Origin: Anisus vortex | Lineage: Eukaryota > Mollusca > Gastropoda > Planorbidae | Assembly (NCBI GenBank): GCA_949126835.1 | Contig: OX421495.1 | Span: 30,747,671 to 30,811,670, forward strand | Direction of reading: 5' to 3' | Length of the DNA stretch: 64,000 bases | Shown: one piece after another, positions 1 to 12,121 of the stretch | How positions within the stretch are numbered: the stretch's first letter is position 1 | How the letters are laid out: each line of letters begins with the position of its first letter | Program-made: the position numbers and the translations under genes | Notes under the pieces: model-generated | Databases searched by the model: none | What the model saw: the letters and a program-made list of their open reading frames with translations, nothing else | Told to the model about the DNA's origin: nothing

Positions 1-292
1 TAAACATGTAACTAACAACTGGTCACCATCATAGGACATAGTCAATATCCACATGTAACTAAAAAAAACAAGTAACGAGAGTAAACATTGTTGAGTACAT
101 TTTTCAGCTTAAAAACATAACTGGATGCTTGATGGTGGCTTGCATAATCAATATATTGACCAGTGGTCAGTAGTCTTTAAATGGTTTTATTTTCTTGATG
201 TCTGGTTAGCGACATGTAGACCTACATCTAAAGGAATATATTCAATTGTGAAGTTATCTTTTTTATATTTTTTATATTGTGACATCTACACC

Positions 293-333
<41 letters not shown>

Positions 334-1052
334 TTTCATTCCCTCTGTCTCCTTCCCTTTCACTCTCTAAAGGTCCTCCCCGTTTCTTTCTTTCTCCCCA
401 TTTTCTAAGCTCTCTTTCTTCTCCCTCTTTTACTCTCTTTATTGCCCTCTTCCGCTCTCTCTCTTTCTCTCCATCTTTTTTTCTTTACCCACCTCTCTAT
501 CTCTCTCGCAAATTATTATTTGTTTTAAAACTACCAAGAAATTTTTATGTTTTTTTTAATGTAGGCTTTATGACAATTGTTTGTTGAAAGCCATATTTCT
601 TAATTTTAATCTCAATATAAACTTTTCCCTCACTACCTTAACACCAATGCTTCCCTTTCCCTTATAGTACGACTCTATTTGAAATTTACTATACAGCTGT
701 CAAAGACTTTAGACATATCTATTTCTTTTTTTTTTCTCTGAATGTTAAGAAGTCGAATAAATAAAGTAATGTATTTGGTAACTCATGACTTTAGCTTTTA
801 ATGTCATGCTATAATTTATTTTAATAAACTTCTTTTTTTTCCATTTATTTGCTTACTTAATGGATATTGAAGTTGAGTTTATTCAACATCCAACATAAGG
901 TTATACGAGTTTTCCATTGGTGTGCTATTTGTAAAAAGGGGCGGCTTGAAATTTGTTTATAGCCCTTTAACAAAAATTTGAACAAGGCGTCTGTAAAGTG
1001 TTGAGGTTTTGTCAATATCATTGTCAACCAAAGTCCTTTTTTTTATTTCTTC
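1..1052. other. AT-rich non-coding stretch
   Basis: No gene is supported. The stretch is AT-rich with a CT microsatellite at 294-327 followed by a pyrimidine-biased tract to about 520. The short open frames over the microsatellite encode Leu/Ser runs and are low-complexity artefacts. Confidence 0.6.
294..327. repeat. (CT)n microsatellite
   Basis: Seventeen uninterrupted TC dinucleotides, followed by about 190 bases of pyrimidine-rich sequence that looks like a decayed extension of the same tract. Confidence 0.95.
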
Positions 1053-2796
1053 ATTTAGATGTTATAGATTTAACGTATTTAGATGTAATAGATTTAACGT
1101 ATTTATATGTAATAGATGTAACTTATTTAGATGTAATAGATTTAACGTATTTAGATGTAATAGATTTAACGTATTTAGATGTAATAGATTTAACGTATTT
1201 TGATGTAATAGATTTAACGTATTTAGATGTAATAGATTTAACGTATTTAGATGTAATAGATTTAACGTATTTAGATGTAATAAAGTTAACGTATTTAGAT
1301 GTAATAGATTTAACGTATTAAGATGTAATAGATTTAACGTATTTATATGTAATATATGTAACTGATTTAGATGTAATAGTTTTAACGTATTTATATGTAA
1401 TATATGTACCTTATTTACATGTAATAGATTTAACGTATTTAGATGTAATAGAATAAAAGTATTTATATGTAATAGATGTACCTTATTTAGATGTAGGCCC
1501 TAATAGATTTAACGTATTTTGATGTAATAGATTTAACGTATTTAGATGTAATAGATTTAACCTATTTAGCTGTAATAGATTTAACGTATTTATATGTAAT
1601 AGATGTACCTTATTTAGATGTAATAGATTTAACGTATTTAGGTGTTATAGATTTAAAGTATTTATATGTAATAGGTGTAACTTATTTAGATGTAACAGAT
1701 TTAATGTATTTATATGTAATAGATGTAACTTATTTAGATGTAATAGATGTAACGTATTAAGATGTAATATATTTAACGTATTTAGATGTAATAGATTTAA
1801 CGTATTTAGATGTAATAGATTTAACGTATTTAGATGTAATAGATTTAACGTATTTATATGTAATAGATGTAACGTATGAAGAAGTAATAGATGTAACTTA
1901 CTAAGATGTAATAGATGTAACGTATTAAGAAGTAATAGATTTAACGTATCTAGATGTAATAGATTAAAAGTATTTATATGTAATAGATGTTTATATGTAA
2001 TATATGTAACTTATTTAGATGTAATAGATTTAACGTATTTATATGTAATAGATGTAAGTTATTTATATGTAATATATTTAACGTATTAAGATGTAATAGA
2101 TTTAACGTATTTAGATGTAATAGATTTAACGTATTTAGATGTAATAGATTTAACGTATTTATATGTAATATATATTTAACGTATTTAGCTGTAATAGATT
2201 TAACGTATTTATATGTAATAGGTGTAACTTATTTAGATGTAATAGATTTAATGTATTTATATGTAATAGATGTAACTTATTTAGATGTAATAGATGTAAC
2301 GTATTAAGAAGTAATAGATTTAACGTATTTAGATGTAATAGATTTAACGTATTTAGATGTTATAGATTTAAAGTATTTATATGTAATAGCTGTATGTTAT
2401 TTAGATGTAATAGATTTAACATATTTAGATGTAATAGATTTAAAGTATTTAGATGTAATAGATGTAACTTATTTATATGTAATAGATGTAACTTATTTAG
2501 GTGTAATAGATTTAACCTATTTATATGTAATAGATGTAACTTATTTATATGTAATAGATTTAACGTATTAAGATGTAATAGATTTAAAGTATTTAGATGT
2601 AATAGATTTAACGTATTTAGATGTAATAGATTTAACTTTTTTAGATGTAGGCCCTAATAGATGTAACGTATTTAGATGTAGGGCCTAATAGATTTAACGT
2701 ATTTAGCTGTAATAGATTTAAAGTATTTAGATGTAATAGATTTACCGTATTGAGATGTAATAGATTTTACATATTTAGATGTAATAGATTTAACGT
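1053..2796. repeat. 24-bp minisatellite array, about 72 units
   Basis: The period is 24 bp, with two main unit types: AGATGTAATAGATTTAACGT plus ATTT, and a variant with ATATGTAATAGATGTAACTT plus ATTT. Because 24 is divisible by three, the array reads open as an eight-residue repeat (DVIDLTYL in one frame). This is not evidence of a gene: frames are broken at random and no start or domain is present. Units at 1495, 2649 and 2680 carry an inserted GGCCCT or GGGCCT block. Confidence 0.95.
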
Positions 2797-4390
2797 TATG
2801 TCTTAATTATGAATGTAGTTTGCTATAAATGACACTTATGATTATGACACTTTATCTCACGACATGGTCTTCAGAACACGCCAAACAATGCTATTTAATT
2901 TATAGACGCACGTGGAGGGAAAGTATGGTGAGGATATTATGGTAAGGCTGGTATGTTGGTCAGTGCAATTATGATGATGTCACTCCAGATCACATACTAG
3001 CAGAATGGAACGAATTGAAGATATGGCCTAAGCTTTCTGTTAACCACAACGTGCATATTAGATATTAGACATTTGTTTCTCATTTAGTAGTTTCAAAGCC
3101 ATGGTAACAAGAAATATAGAAATAAATAAGTCCGAACAGATCTTGAACTCTTGTAAAATATACTAAAGGTAATTGTTGTTGACGGTCAGTTAAATCTCTG
3201 ACTTCTTTACATACAGACTAGTTGACAGATACCAAGTCAAGAATCGATTTTTACCCCTTCTCTATTATAAATCTGAACTCTCCCAAATATGTTCCAGTCT
3301 GCTTAGGGAATTCCTTCATTTGTTCTGTGGAATTTCTGTGAGGGTTTCCACTATTTCTAACACATAGTCCCTCCACCATACAGTAACCACCCCACGGAAA
3401 CCTCAACAGCAATGAAGTCACATTGCAAACACATTGACAGTGTCGAGACATAGAAGATTGACATCACATTTATATACTTAGCGATATGCTTTTGGTACGA
3501 CAAGAAAGAAAGCAAAATGAGAAGAAAAAAGGAGCCAATACAACGCTACTATCACTGAGGAAAACAAGCCCAGCCACGATTGCATTGAAGCAAATTAGCA
3601 AGTTGTATTTGCTGAACTCTTTCTAAAAAAAAAAAGTTGAGTGAGTGTAAAACATAAGCCCGCTTGAAAATAATACAAGCCAAAAATACGCAAGGTCGTA
3701 TGTTTTCAAGAAATGAGAATCTGTCGGTTAGTGGTATTGTATACATTTCTATAGACGGTAAGGTCAGATTATCAAAATCTACATACGGAAGTTGAGTCAA
3801 ATCATTTTCCCCAACACGTTACTGTTTTCAGGGTGGAGGCAGATTGCTGGACACAAAGATTTAATTCATTTTCTATTGTCTGCTAGCGCTGGCGTATTTA
3901 CCACGAGTGGAAAGGCATTTTTCTCTATTTATATAATTATTTTCTTTTCTCAAACAAAAATAGCTTGAAAATTAAGAAAGTAAGAATTCTTCAATAAGGC
4001 CATAAAATAAGCCTAAAGCTAATGACGAATAAAAACAAGATAGAAAGAAGCGAAGTTTTAAGATAAAAATATATATACTTTTTACTAGTGGTAAGATGAA
4101 TTATCTAAATCCTTTCAACCATTATAAGACAGAATAGATGGTCCAATAAAAGTTCAGAGATTTTTTTTTAAAAATCCTTTAACGTTATCTGGTTTCGGAA
4201 AAGTTACCCGCGCCCAAAACTTCAAGGAACTGTCAAATTTCTAGGTAAGAAGCTACTCTATGACATTTAAAAATCTTATTAAGACCATGGGCAGGAGCTG
4301 CCCCTCCACAAAAAGTTTACCACGTAGACAGTGTTGTTTAAATCTGAATGTGGGCTTATTGATATTTCCAGAAAAGTGATACCAGCCAGG
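2797..4390. other. Unique-looking non-coding sequence
   Basis: No repeat structure or recognisable gene. Two minus-strand open frames, 3251-3451 (66 codons) and 3552-3800 (82 codons), have no motif I recognise and are within the length expected by chance. Confidence 0.5.
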
Positions 4391-6957
4391 CGTAGTAGGT
4401 AGGCAATGCAGTAGTAGGCAATGCAGTAGTAGGCAATGCAGTAGTAGGCAATGTATTGGTAGGCAATGTAATGGTAAGTAATGTAGTGTTAGGCAATGCA
4501 GTGGTAAGCAATGTAGTGTTAGGCAATGTAGTGGTATGTAATGTAGTGTTAGGCAATGTAGTGGTATGTAATGTAGTGTTAGGCAATGTAGTGGTATGTA
4601 ATGTAGTGTTAGGCAATGTAGTGTTAGGCAATGTAGTGGTAGGCAATGTAGTTATAGGCAATTTAGTGTTAGGCAATGTAGTTGTATGTAATGTAGTGTT
4701 AGGCACTGTAGTGATATGTAATGTAGTGTTAGGCAATGTAGTGTAAGGCAATTTAGTGTTAGGCAATGAAGTGTTAGGCAATGTAGTGTTAGGCAATGCA
4801 GTGTTAGGCAATGTAGTGTTAGGCAATGTAGTGGTATGTAATGTAGTGTTAGGCAATGTAGTGGTATGTAATGTAGTGTTAGGCAATGTAGTGTTAGGCA
4901 ATGTAGTGTTAGGCAATGTAGTGGTATGTAATGTAGTGTTAGGCAATGTAGTGTTAGGCAATGTAGTGGCATGTAATGTAGTGTTATGCAATGTAGTGGT
5001 ATGTAATGTAGTGGTGGGCAATGTAGTGGTATGTAATGTAGTGTTAGGCAATGTAGTGGTATGTAATGTAGTGTTAGGCAATGTAGTGGTATGTAATGTA
5101 GTGTTAGGCAATGTAGTGGTATGTAATGTAGTGTTAGGCAATGTAGTGGTATGTAATGTAGTGTTACTCAATGTAGTGTTAGGCAATGTAGTGGTATGTA
5201 ATGTAGAGTTAGGCAATGTAGTGGTATGTAATGTAGTATTAAGCAATGTAGTAGTATGTAATGTAGTTTTAGGCAATGTAGTGGTATGTAATGTAGTGTT
5301 AGGCAATGCAGTGGTATGTAATTTAGTGTTAGGCAATGTAGTGTTAGGCAATGTAGTGGTATGTAATGTAGTGTTAGGTAATGTAGTGGTGTGTAATGTA
5401 GTGGTTTGTAATGTAGTGCTAGGCAATGTAGTGTTAGGCAATATAGTGTTAGGCAATGTAATGCATTTAATGTAGTGTTAGGCAATGTAGTTTTAGGCAA
5501 TGTAGTGGTATGTAATTTAGTGTTAGGCAATGTAGTGGTATGTAATGTAGTGTTAGGCAATGCAGTGTTAGGCAATGTAGTGTTAGGCAAGGTAGTTTTA
5601 TGTAATGTAGTGTTAGGCAATGTAGTTGTATGTAATGTAGTGTTAGGAAATATAGTGGTATGTAATGTAGTGTTAGGCAATGTAGTGTTAGGCAATGTAG
5701 TGGTATGTAATGTAGTGTTAGGCAATGCATTGGTATGTAATGTAGTGTTTGGCAATGTAGTGGTATGTAATGTAGTGTTAGGCAATGTAGTGGTATGTAA
5801 TGTAGTTTTAGGCAATGTAGTGGTATGTAATGTAGTGTTAGGCAATGTAGTGTTAGGCAATGTAATGCATATAATGTAGTGTTAGGCAATGTAGTGTTAG
5901 GCAATGTAGTGGTATGTAATTTAGTGTTAGGCAATGTAGTGGTATGTAATGTAGTGTTAGGCAATGCAGTGTTAGGCAATGTAGTGTTAGGCAAGGTAGT
6001 TTTATGTAATGTAGTGTTAGGCAATGTAGTTGTATGTAATGTAGTGTTAGGAAATGTAGTGGTATGTAATGTAGTGTTAGGCAATGTAGTGTTAGGCAAT
6101 GTAGTGGTATGTAATGTAGTGTTAGGCAATGCATTGGTATGTAATGTAGTGTTTGGCAATGTAGTGGTATGTAATGTAGTGTTAGGCAATGTAGTGGTAT
6201 GTAATGTAGTTTTAGGCAATGTAGTGGTATGTAATGTAGTGTTAGGCAATGTAGTGTTAGGCAATGTAATGCATATAATGTAGTGTTAGGCAATGTAGTG
6301 TTAGGCAATGTAGTGGTATGTAATTTAGTGTTAGGCAATGTAGTGGTATGTAATGTAGTGTTAGGCAATGCAGTGTTAGGCAATGTAGTGTTAGGCAAGG
6401 TAGTTTTATGTAATGTAGTGTTAGGCAATGTAGTTGTATGTAATGTAGTGTTAGGCAATGTAGTGGTATGTAATGTAGTGTTAGGCAATGTAGTGTTAGG
6501 CAATGTAGTGTTAGGCAATGTAGTGTTAGGCAATGTAGTGGTATGTAATGTAGTGTTAGGCAATGTAGTGGTGTGTAATGTAGTGTTAGGCAATGCATTG
6601 GTATGTAATGTAGTGTTTGGCAATGTAGTGGTATGTAATGTAGTGTTAGGCAATGTAGTGGTATGTAATGTAGTTTTAGGCAATGTAGTGGTATGTAATG
6701 TAGTGTTAGGCAATGTAGTGGTATGTAATATAGTGTTAGGCAATGTAGTGGTATGAAATGTAAGGTTAGGCAATTTAGTGTTAGGCAATGTAGTGGTATG
6801 TAATGTAGTTTTAGGCAATGTAGTGGTATGTAATGTAGTTTTAGGCAATGTAGTGGTATGTAATGTAGTGTTAGGCCATGCATTGGTATGTAATGTAGTG
6901 TTAGGCAATGTAGTGTTAGGCAATGTAGTGGTATGTAATGTAGTGTTAGGCAATGTA
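4391..6957. repeat. 15-bp minisatellite array, about 170 units
   Basis: Two 15-bp unit types, GTGTTAGGCAATGTA and GTGGTATGTAATGTA, mostly alternate to give a 30-bp dimer. The first units (to about 4460) are a third variant, GTAGTAGGCAATGCA. With a period divisible by three, both strands stay open for hundreds of codons (Thr-rich PNTTLHTTTL on the minus strand, Val-rich VVLGNVVVCN on the plus strand). Open frames on both strands at once argue for repeat artefact, not protein. Confidence 0.96.
5475..6745. repeat. 404-bp higher-order repeat within the 15-bp array
   Basis: Three consecutive blocks begin at 5475, 5879 and 6283, exactly 404 bp apart, each introduced by the off-period junction TAATGCATATAATG (TTTAA in the first). 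Internal markers sit at identical offsets in blocks 1 and 2: a GGCAAGGTAGTTTTATG variant about 112 bp in and a GCATTGG variant about 252 bp in. Block 3 has the first marker at the same offset but is then 60 bp (four units) longer. 404 is not a multiple of 15, so the junction shifts phase. Confidence 0.9.
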
Positions 6958-7424
6958 GCAACGTTTAGCAGACGTCACTAGAGCTTGTCAAGGGGATAAT
7001 TATCTTTTTCTATATCTCCATCTCACCCACTGAAGAATAAATAGCAAAAAGCCTTGACACAGTGGATGATACTTAATTAAATGTGACAATAGAGACACGA
7101 TCAGTTGCACTTAATGGCACGGGATAAATGTCCCTGATCAATATACTTCAAAAAAGAGGGAAATTACTTAGTATGTAATGTATAGTAATCTAAAACTATT
7201 ATTCACTGATTCTGAAAAGGTCATGTGTAGGTCAGTTTTATATTTAAGAAAATGATGATTAATAAGTTGATCTAAAAGTTAAACTTTAATTTTAAACTTT
7301 AAATGCACAAATTACTAACAATGCCAGGCCTAGTAATGAAAACTAATTGTAGGTTATTGAATATTTAAAGGGAGCAGATGCACAAACATAATACAAAGGA
7401 AACGAATAAAATTGTTGATATATG
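6958..7424. other. Spacer between minisatellites
   Basis: AT-rich sequence with no gene, repeat or RNA feature that I can support. Confidence 0.5.
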
Positions 7425-8160
7425 AAAGTATTGTTCTAAAAAAGGTGTGATCTATGTAAGTATTGTTCTAGGAAGGTGTTGATCTATAAAAGTATTGTTC
7501 TAAAAATGGTTTGATCTATGTAAGTATTGTTCTAGGACGGTATTGTTCTAAAAAGGATTTTATCTTTGTAAGTATTGTACAAGGAATGTGTTTATCTATG
7601 AAAGTATTGTTTTAAGAAGATGTAGATCTGTAAAAAATATTGCTCTAAAAAGGATTTGATCAATGTAAGTATTGTACCAGGAAGGTGTTTATCTATGAAA
7701 GTATTGTTCTAAGAAGATGTAGATCTGTAAAAATATTGTTCTAAAAAGGATTTGATCAATCTTAGTATTGTTGCAGGAAGGTGTTTATCTATGAAAGTAT
7801 TGTTCTAAGTAGATGTAGATCTGTAAAAATATTGTTCTAAAAAAGATTTGATCAATCTTAGTATTGTTCCAGGAAGGTGTTTATCTATGAAAGTATTGTT
7901 CTAAGTAGATGTAGATCTGTAAAAATATTGTTCTAAAAAGGATTTGATCAATGTAAGTATTGTTTCAGGAAGGTGTTTATCTATGAAAGTATTGTTGTAA
8001 GAAGATGTAGATCTGTAAAAATATTTTTCTAAAAATGATTTGATTAATATAAGTATTGTTCCAGGAAGGTCTTTATCCATGAAAATATTGTTCTAAGAAT
8101 ATGTAAATCTGTAAAAATATAGTTCTAAAAAGGATTTGATCAATATAAGTATTGTTACAG
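7425..8160. repeat. 32-bp array organised as 96-bp trimers
   Basis: Units of 32 bp, each two diverged 16-bp halves, built around AAAGTATTGTTCTA. Three unit types cycle so that the marker GATTTGAT (or its variant) recurs at 7556, 7653, 7749, 7845, 7941, 8037 and 8133, with spacing 97, 96, 96, 96, 96, 96. This is a clean higher-order repeat of three monomers. Confidence 0.92.
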
Positions 8161-8938
8161 GAAGGTGTTGGTTTAAGAAAGTATTGATCTATGAAAGTGT
8201 TAATTTATGAAAGCGTTTATGTATGAAAGTATTGATCTACAAAATTGTTTATCTATGAAAGTATTGATCTATAAAAGTGTTTATCTATGAAAGCGTTTTA
8301 CTATGAAAGTATTGATCTATGAAAGTGTTTATCTATGAAAGTGTCTATCTATGAAAGTATTGATCTATGAAAGTGTTTATCTATGAAAGTATTGATCTAT
8401 GAACGTGTTTATCTATTAAAGTGTCTAACTATGAAAGTTTTGATCCATGAAAGCGTTTATCTATGAAAGTATGGATCTATGAAAGTGTCTATCTATGAAA
8501 GTGTTTATCTATGAAAGCGTTTATATATGAAAGTATTGATCTATGAAAGTATTTATCTATGAAAGTGTTTATCTATGAAAGCGTTTATCTATGAAAGTAT
8601 TGATCTATGAAAGTGTTTATTTATGAAAGCGTTTTTTTATGAAAGTATTGATCTATGAAAGTGTTTATCTATGAAAGCGTTTATTTATGAAAGTATTGAG
8701 CAGTGAATGTGTTTTTTTAAGAAAGTGTCTATCTATGAAAGTATTGATCTATGTAGTGTCTATCTATGAAAGTATTGATCTATGAAAGTGTTTATGAAAG
8801 TGTCTATCTATGAAAGTATTCATCTATGAAAGTGTTTATTTATAATAGTATTGATCTATGAAAGTGTTTATCTATGAAAGTGTCTATCTATGAAAGTATT
8901 GATCTATGAAAGTGTTTATTTATGAAAGTATTGATGCA
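8161..8938. repeat. 16-bp minisatellite array
   Basis: About 48 units of the form GAAAGTNTTTATCTAT or GAAAGTATTGATCTAT, with local 32- and 48-bp phasing. The unit is the evident ancestor of the 16-bp halves in the adjoining 32/96-bp array, so the two arrays are one locus at different stages. Confidence 0.92.
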
Positions 8939-9752
8939 AGGTTAAAATAAGTTTTAATTTTAACGCTGTGTCTCAAAAGGCCATGGTTTAAATCCTGTCT
9001 ATATAATTATTTTCTATTTCTCCTAGTGAATACTTGATACTGTATAGGCTAGTACTATTTTAAAATTATGTCTAGTTAAGCTTGGACGGAGAAGCACATT
9101 CTTTCCATGCCACTTATACCTCAAAATATAGAACGAAATGTTTTATGGTTTACTTTCAAGTATTTTTTTTAACCTAGACAACTATGAAACATTTTTTTTC
9201 TTTCTCTCCCCCCCCCCCCTCCCCCCATAAAGAACAATTACACCAGTATTTCAGATCTATTTAGAATCACATAAATATATTTTTCTTCATTCTATACTAA
9301 GTCTACCGTCTATACTTGAACCGGGAATTATGCTTCGATTCTACCATCTGCCCGGATTCCCGTGTTGTAAGGTTCATCTCCACAATGCACTGTTACCTTC
9401 CTTCCTTTCAACTATTTTTACAGTTCATATTTCTGTACAGTCCTGTGTTTGTTGTCACTGTTTCATAGTTATTAGAAGTTATTTTATCTTCTACTTTCTA
9501 AACTTTGAGAACCATCAATGTTCTCAATCCATTAAGGCATTATAATATAACAAACGCTGACTTTATCTGTCATTGGCTTTCAATCGTCACATGACCAGTA
9601 TCCGTTTCGTTGATACACATTTGTTGACATTAAAGGGCTTTTTTAACCGGTCGTTAAAATATGATCTGTGATGATAATCATGCTCTGCGGTACATTTTGT
9701 TTTACGGCTAAATCTAATCCAGAGATCGGCACACAGTTGCAAGTTGCCTAAC
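8939..9752. other. Upstream flank of the LTR retrotransposon
   Basis: Non-coding. Contains a C-rich run at 9208-9226 interrupted by a single T. The last five bases, CTAAC, are the left copy of the retrotransposon target-site duplication. Confidence 0.6.
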
Positions 9753-10459
9753 TGTCACATATTGGTGGTTCCAAATATTGAAAAACACATTGCATATTCC
9801 CCCTCTCTTTTTCTCCCTACACAAGCTTTTGTGGGCGGGGCTTATATTTTTCATTTTCTTGACTTTTAGTACGAAGGCGAAAGATTCTAGGTAATTTTAG
9901 CATTCCGTGTAGACCTCAAATTCTCGGAGTGACTAGGAATGGTTTATTATTTCTGCATAGGGGGTTCCTATTATTTTTTATTATGAGTTTGGTAATGATA
10001 CCATTATTTTCACCCCTCCTAGTAGTAGGTCTGTCTTCCGCACCACTTTAATAGTATTTAATTATTTGTTTGTCTGAAAAGCAGTGAGTTTCAAGATAAT
10101 TTCTTTTGAGGACGCTCGTGTTTGCACTATTTTATTCTAACTGTACATAATCTTCATATTGTATATATGTATTTGAACATATCACCTGAATTAAATTATC
10201 AACAACATTTACACTGAAGCTTCCTCGTCAAGTTACTGTTCTATTGTGTTGTTTACAATACTATAATATTTATCTACTACTCTAACGTCAAGAAAAGGAA
10301 CTGTTAGAACGCAAATCCTGAGTTTGTGCCCAGTACCATAAGGAGAGGTCGTGTAATACTGAAACATAAATAATAATAACTAAAGTCTACCCTAGAACCA
10401 ACGAGAATTTTCAACGATATTTACACGGGTCTGGTCACAAGGGGATTGTGGACGTAACA
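9753..10459 (+). repeat. 5' LTR (707 bp)
   Basis: Begins TGTCACATATTGG and ends GGACGTAACA. Aligns along its whole length with 17082-17786, with about 30 substitutions and small indels. In the family the LTR carries promoter and polyadenylation signals; I cannot place them confidently here. Confidence 0.95.
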
Positions 10460-10873
10460 AAATTTGGTGGTCTCGTCCGGTTTATTTGAGTTCTACTTTT
10501 CCTGACCTAGGATTAACAAAATGTGTTGATCTCGCCGGAATATTTAAGCTCTACTTTTCCTGATCTAGGACTAGAAATATTTTGTGACATTAGTAGTGCT
10601 GGTAGCGGCATATTTGTGTTTCGTTTTCTAGGACTAATGAGGTTTGTAAACTAGTCAACAAACTAGTTTCGTTTTCTAGGACTGTGAAACTATTTTTGTT
10701 TAAAAAGAGGATAGAACTGGTTTGCGTATTTATTCCTTTTGGACGGTTGAAGATTCTACAAAGTGTGTGATATTATATTGTGCAAATTTCTGGACAAACC
10801 GTAAGTTGGGACCTTATATTTTTCTAGACTATAAATATTACTCTACATTCACTAATAGTACGAACGCTATACT
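10460..10873 (+). promoter_or_regulatory. Retrotransposon leader with putative primer-binding region
   Basis: The sequence directly after the 5' LTR contains TTTGGTGGTCTCGTCCGG, the position where a tRNA primer-binding site is expected. It contains TGG, but I cannot match it to a specific tRNA 3' end. Further on, a degenerate motif (TTTTCCTGATCTAGGACTA-like) recurs four times between about 10495 and 10685, suggesting an internally duplicated leader. No upstream coding frame is supported. Confidence 0.5.
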
Positions 10874-12121
10874 ATGGCTTCGAATATATCGAGTGAGGAA
10901 CTTAATGCCATGTCATTGGTTGAACTAAAGGAATTATCTGAGTCCTTTGAAATTGAGGCAGGGCAGGCAAGACCTAATCGTAATCGTTTGATCAAAGAAA
11001 TTTTGACATGTTTAAACGGGCAGAATGCCATGAACACTGGTAATGTAGTTGAATTGGGCGGGAACGATATCAATGATGGTAATGTAGCTCCCAGTGGGAG
11101 TGAGGTAAGAAGTGCCCATGGAGACGAGGTAAATAATTTGTCATCTAGATCATCAAACAATGATGAAGATGAAGGGTTGAGTGAAAACCTAAAATTCCAA
11201 TTAGCTATGAAGAGAATGGAATTAGAAAGTATGGAAAGGAGAGAATTGGAAAGAATTAGGATAGAAACTGAAAGGGAAAATGAAAGAATTAGTATAGAAT
11301 CTGAAAGGGAAAATGAAAGAATAAGGATTGAAAGTAGAGCAAGGATAGAGATGGCACGCATGAACAGACCTGACCATCGTAGGGACAGTAATGGTATGTA
11401 TATCAGCGCAATGAAGCAACACTTGCCTATATTCATAGAAGAAGATGTTCAAGACTTCTTCTTGCTTTTTGAGAGGATAGCTATAGATTATCAGTTCCCT
11501 GATGATAAGATGGCCTTATTGTTAAGATCAACTCTCAACAAAGGAAAAGCATTGGACGTAGTGTTGAGTTTAACACTCGAGGAATCAAATGACTATGAAG
11601 TGATCAAAGATAGGGTGCTAAAAAGTTATTCCCTGACACCAGAAAAATAGAGAAAGCTATTTAGAGACAGAAAGAAGGCATATGACCAAACTCATGTAGA
11701 CTTTTTGAGACAAAAGGAGAAAATGTTAGAACAATGGCTAAAGTCACAGAATGTAAGTGAGTTTGATTAACTCAAGAACCTAATATTGTTTGAATAATTC
11801 AATGATTGTATTCGAGTGGATATTAAAACTCACATTTCAGACCGAGGGGTTGAAGATGTGCATGAAGCTGCTAGATCGGAAGATAACTATGCCATAATTC
11901 ACGCCATCATAAAGCCATATTATGCTGAAAAACCCAAAGTGCACAAACCAGAGCCCAAAGAGGCTAGTAAACCAAAAGTAACAAATGTAAACAATAATAA
12001 GAACAGTAGTGTAAATGATAATAGTAACTTAGTTCATTTCAGGAAGCAGACAGATGTAAATAAAGCAAAGGTGTTATGTTTCAGCTGCAAGAAAGAGGGC
12101 CACATGAAGAAAGACTGTTGA
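10874..12121 (+). pseudogene. gag: gag, broken by in-frame stops
   Basis: Structural polyprotein of the LTR element, which would form the particle that packages the RNA. The frame opens with ATG at 10874, 415 bp after the LTR, and runs 258 codons to a TAG at 11648. The same frame continues past TAA at 11768 and TAA at 11795 to a TGA at 12119. Residues near the start are acidic and charged, followed by a Glu/Arg-rich segment (about residues 110-165) likely to form a coiled coil. The C-terminal end has a single CX2CX4HX4C zinc knuckle (CFSCKKEGHMKKDC) directly before the TGA, as expected for nucleocapsid. The TAG may come from CAG by a C-to-T change. Whether the TGA after the knuckle is a natural gag stop or another lesion is unclear, because pol continues in the same frame. 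Confidence 0.85.

Noticed and set aside
998..2657. Repeat proteins reading DVIDLTYL or FRCNRFNV
   Set aside because: Translations of the 24-bp minisatellite in different frames.
4356..6953. Open frames up to 366 codons (Thr-rich on minus, Val-rich on plus)
   Set aside because: The 15-bp period keeps both strands and several frames open at once; there is no domain, start context or stop logic.
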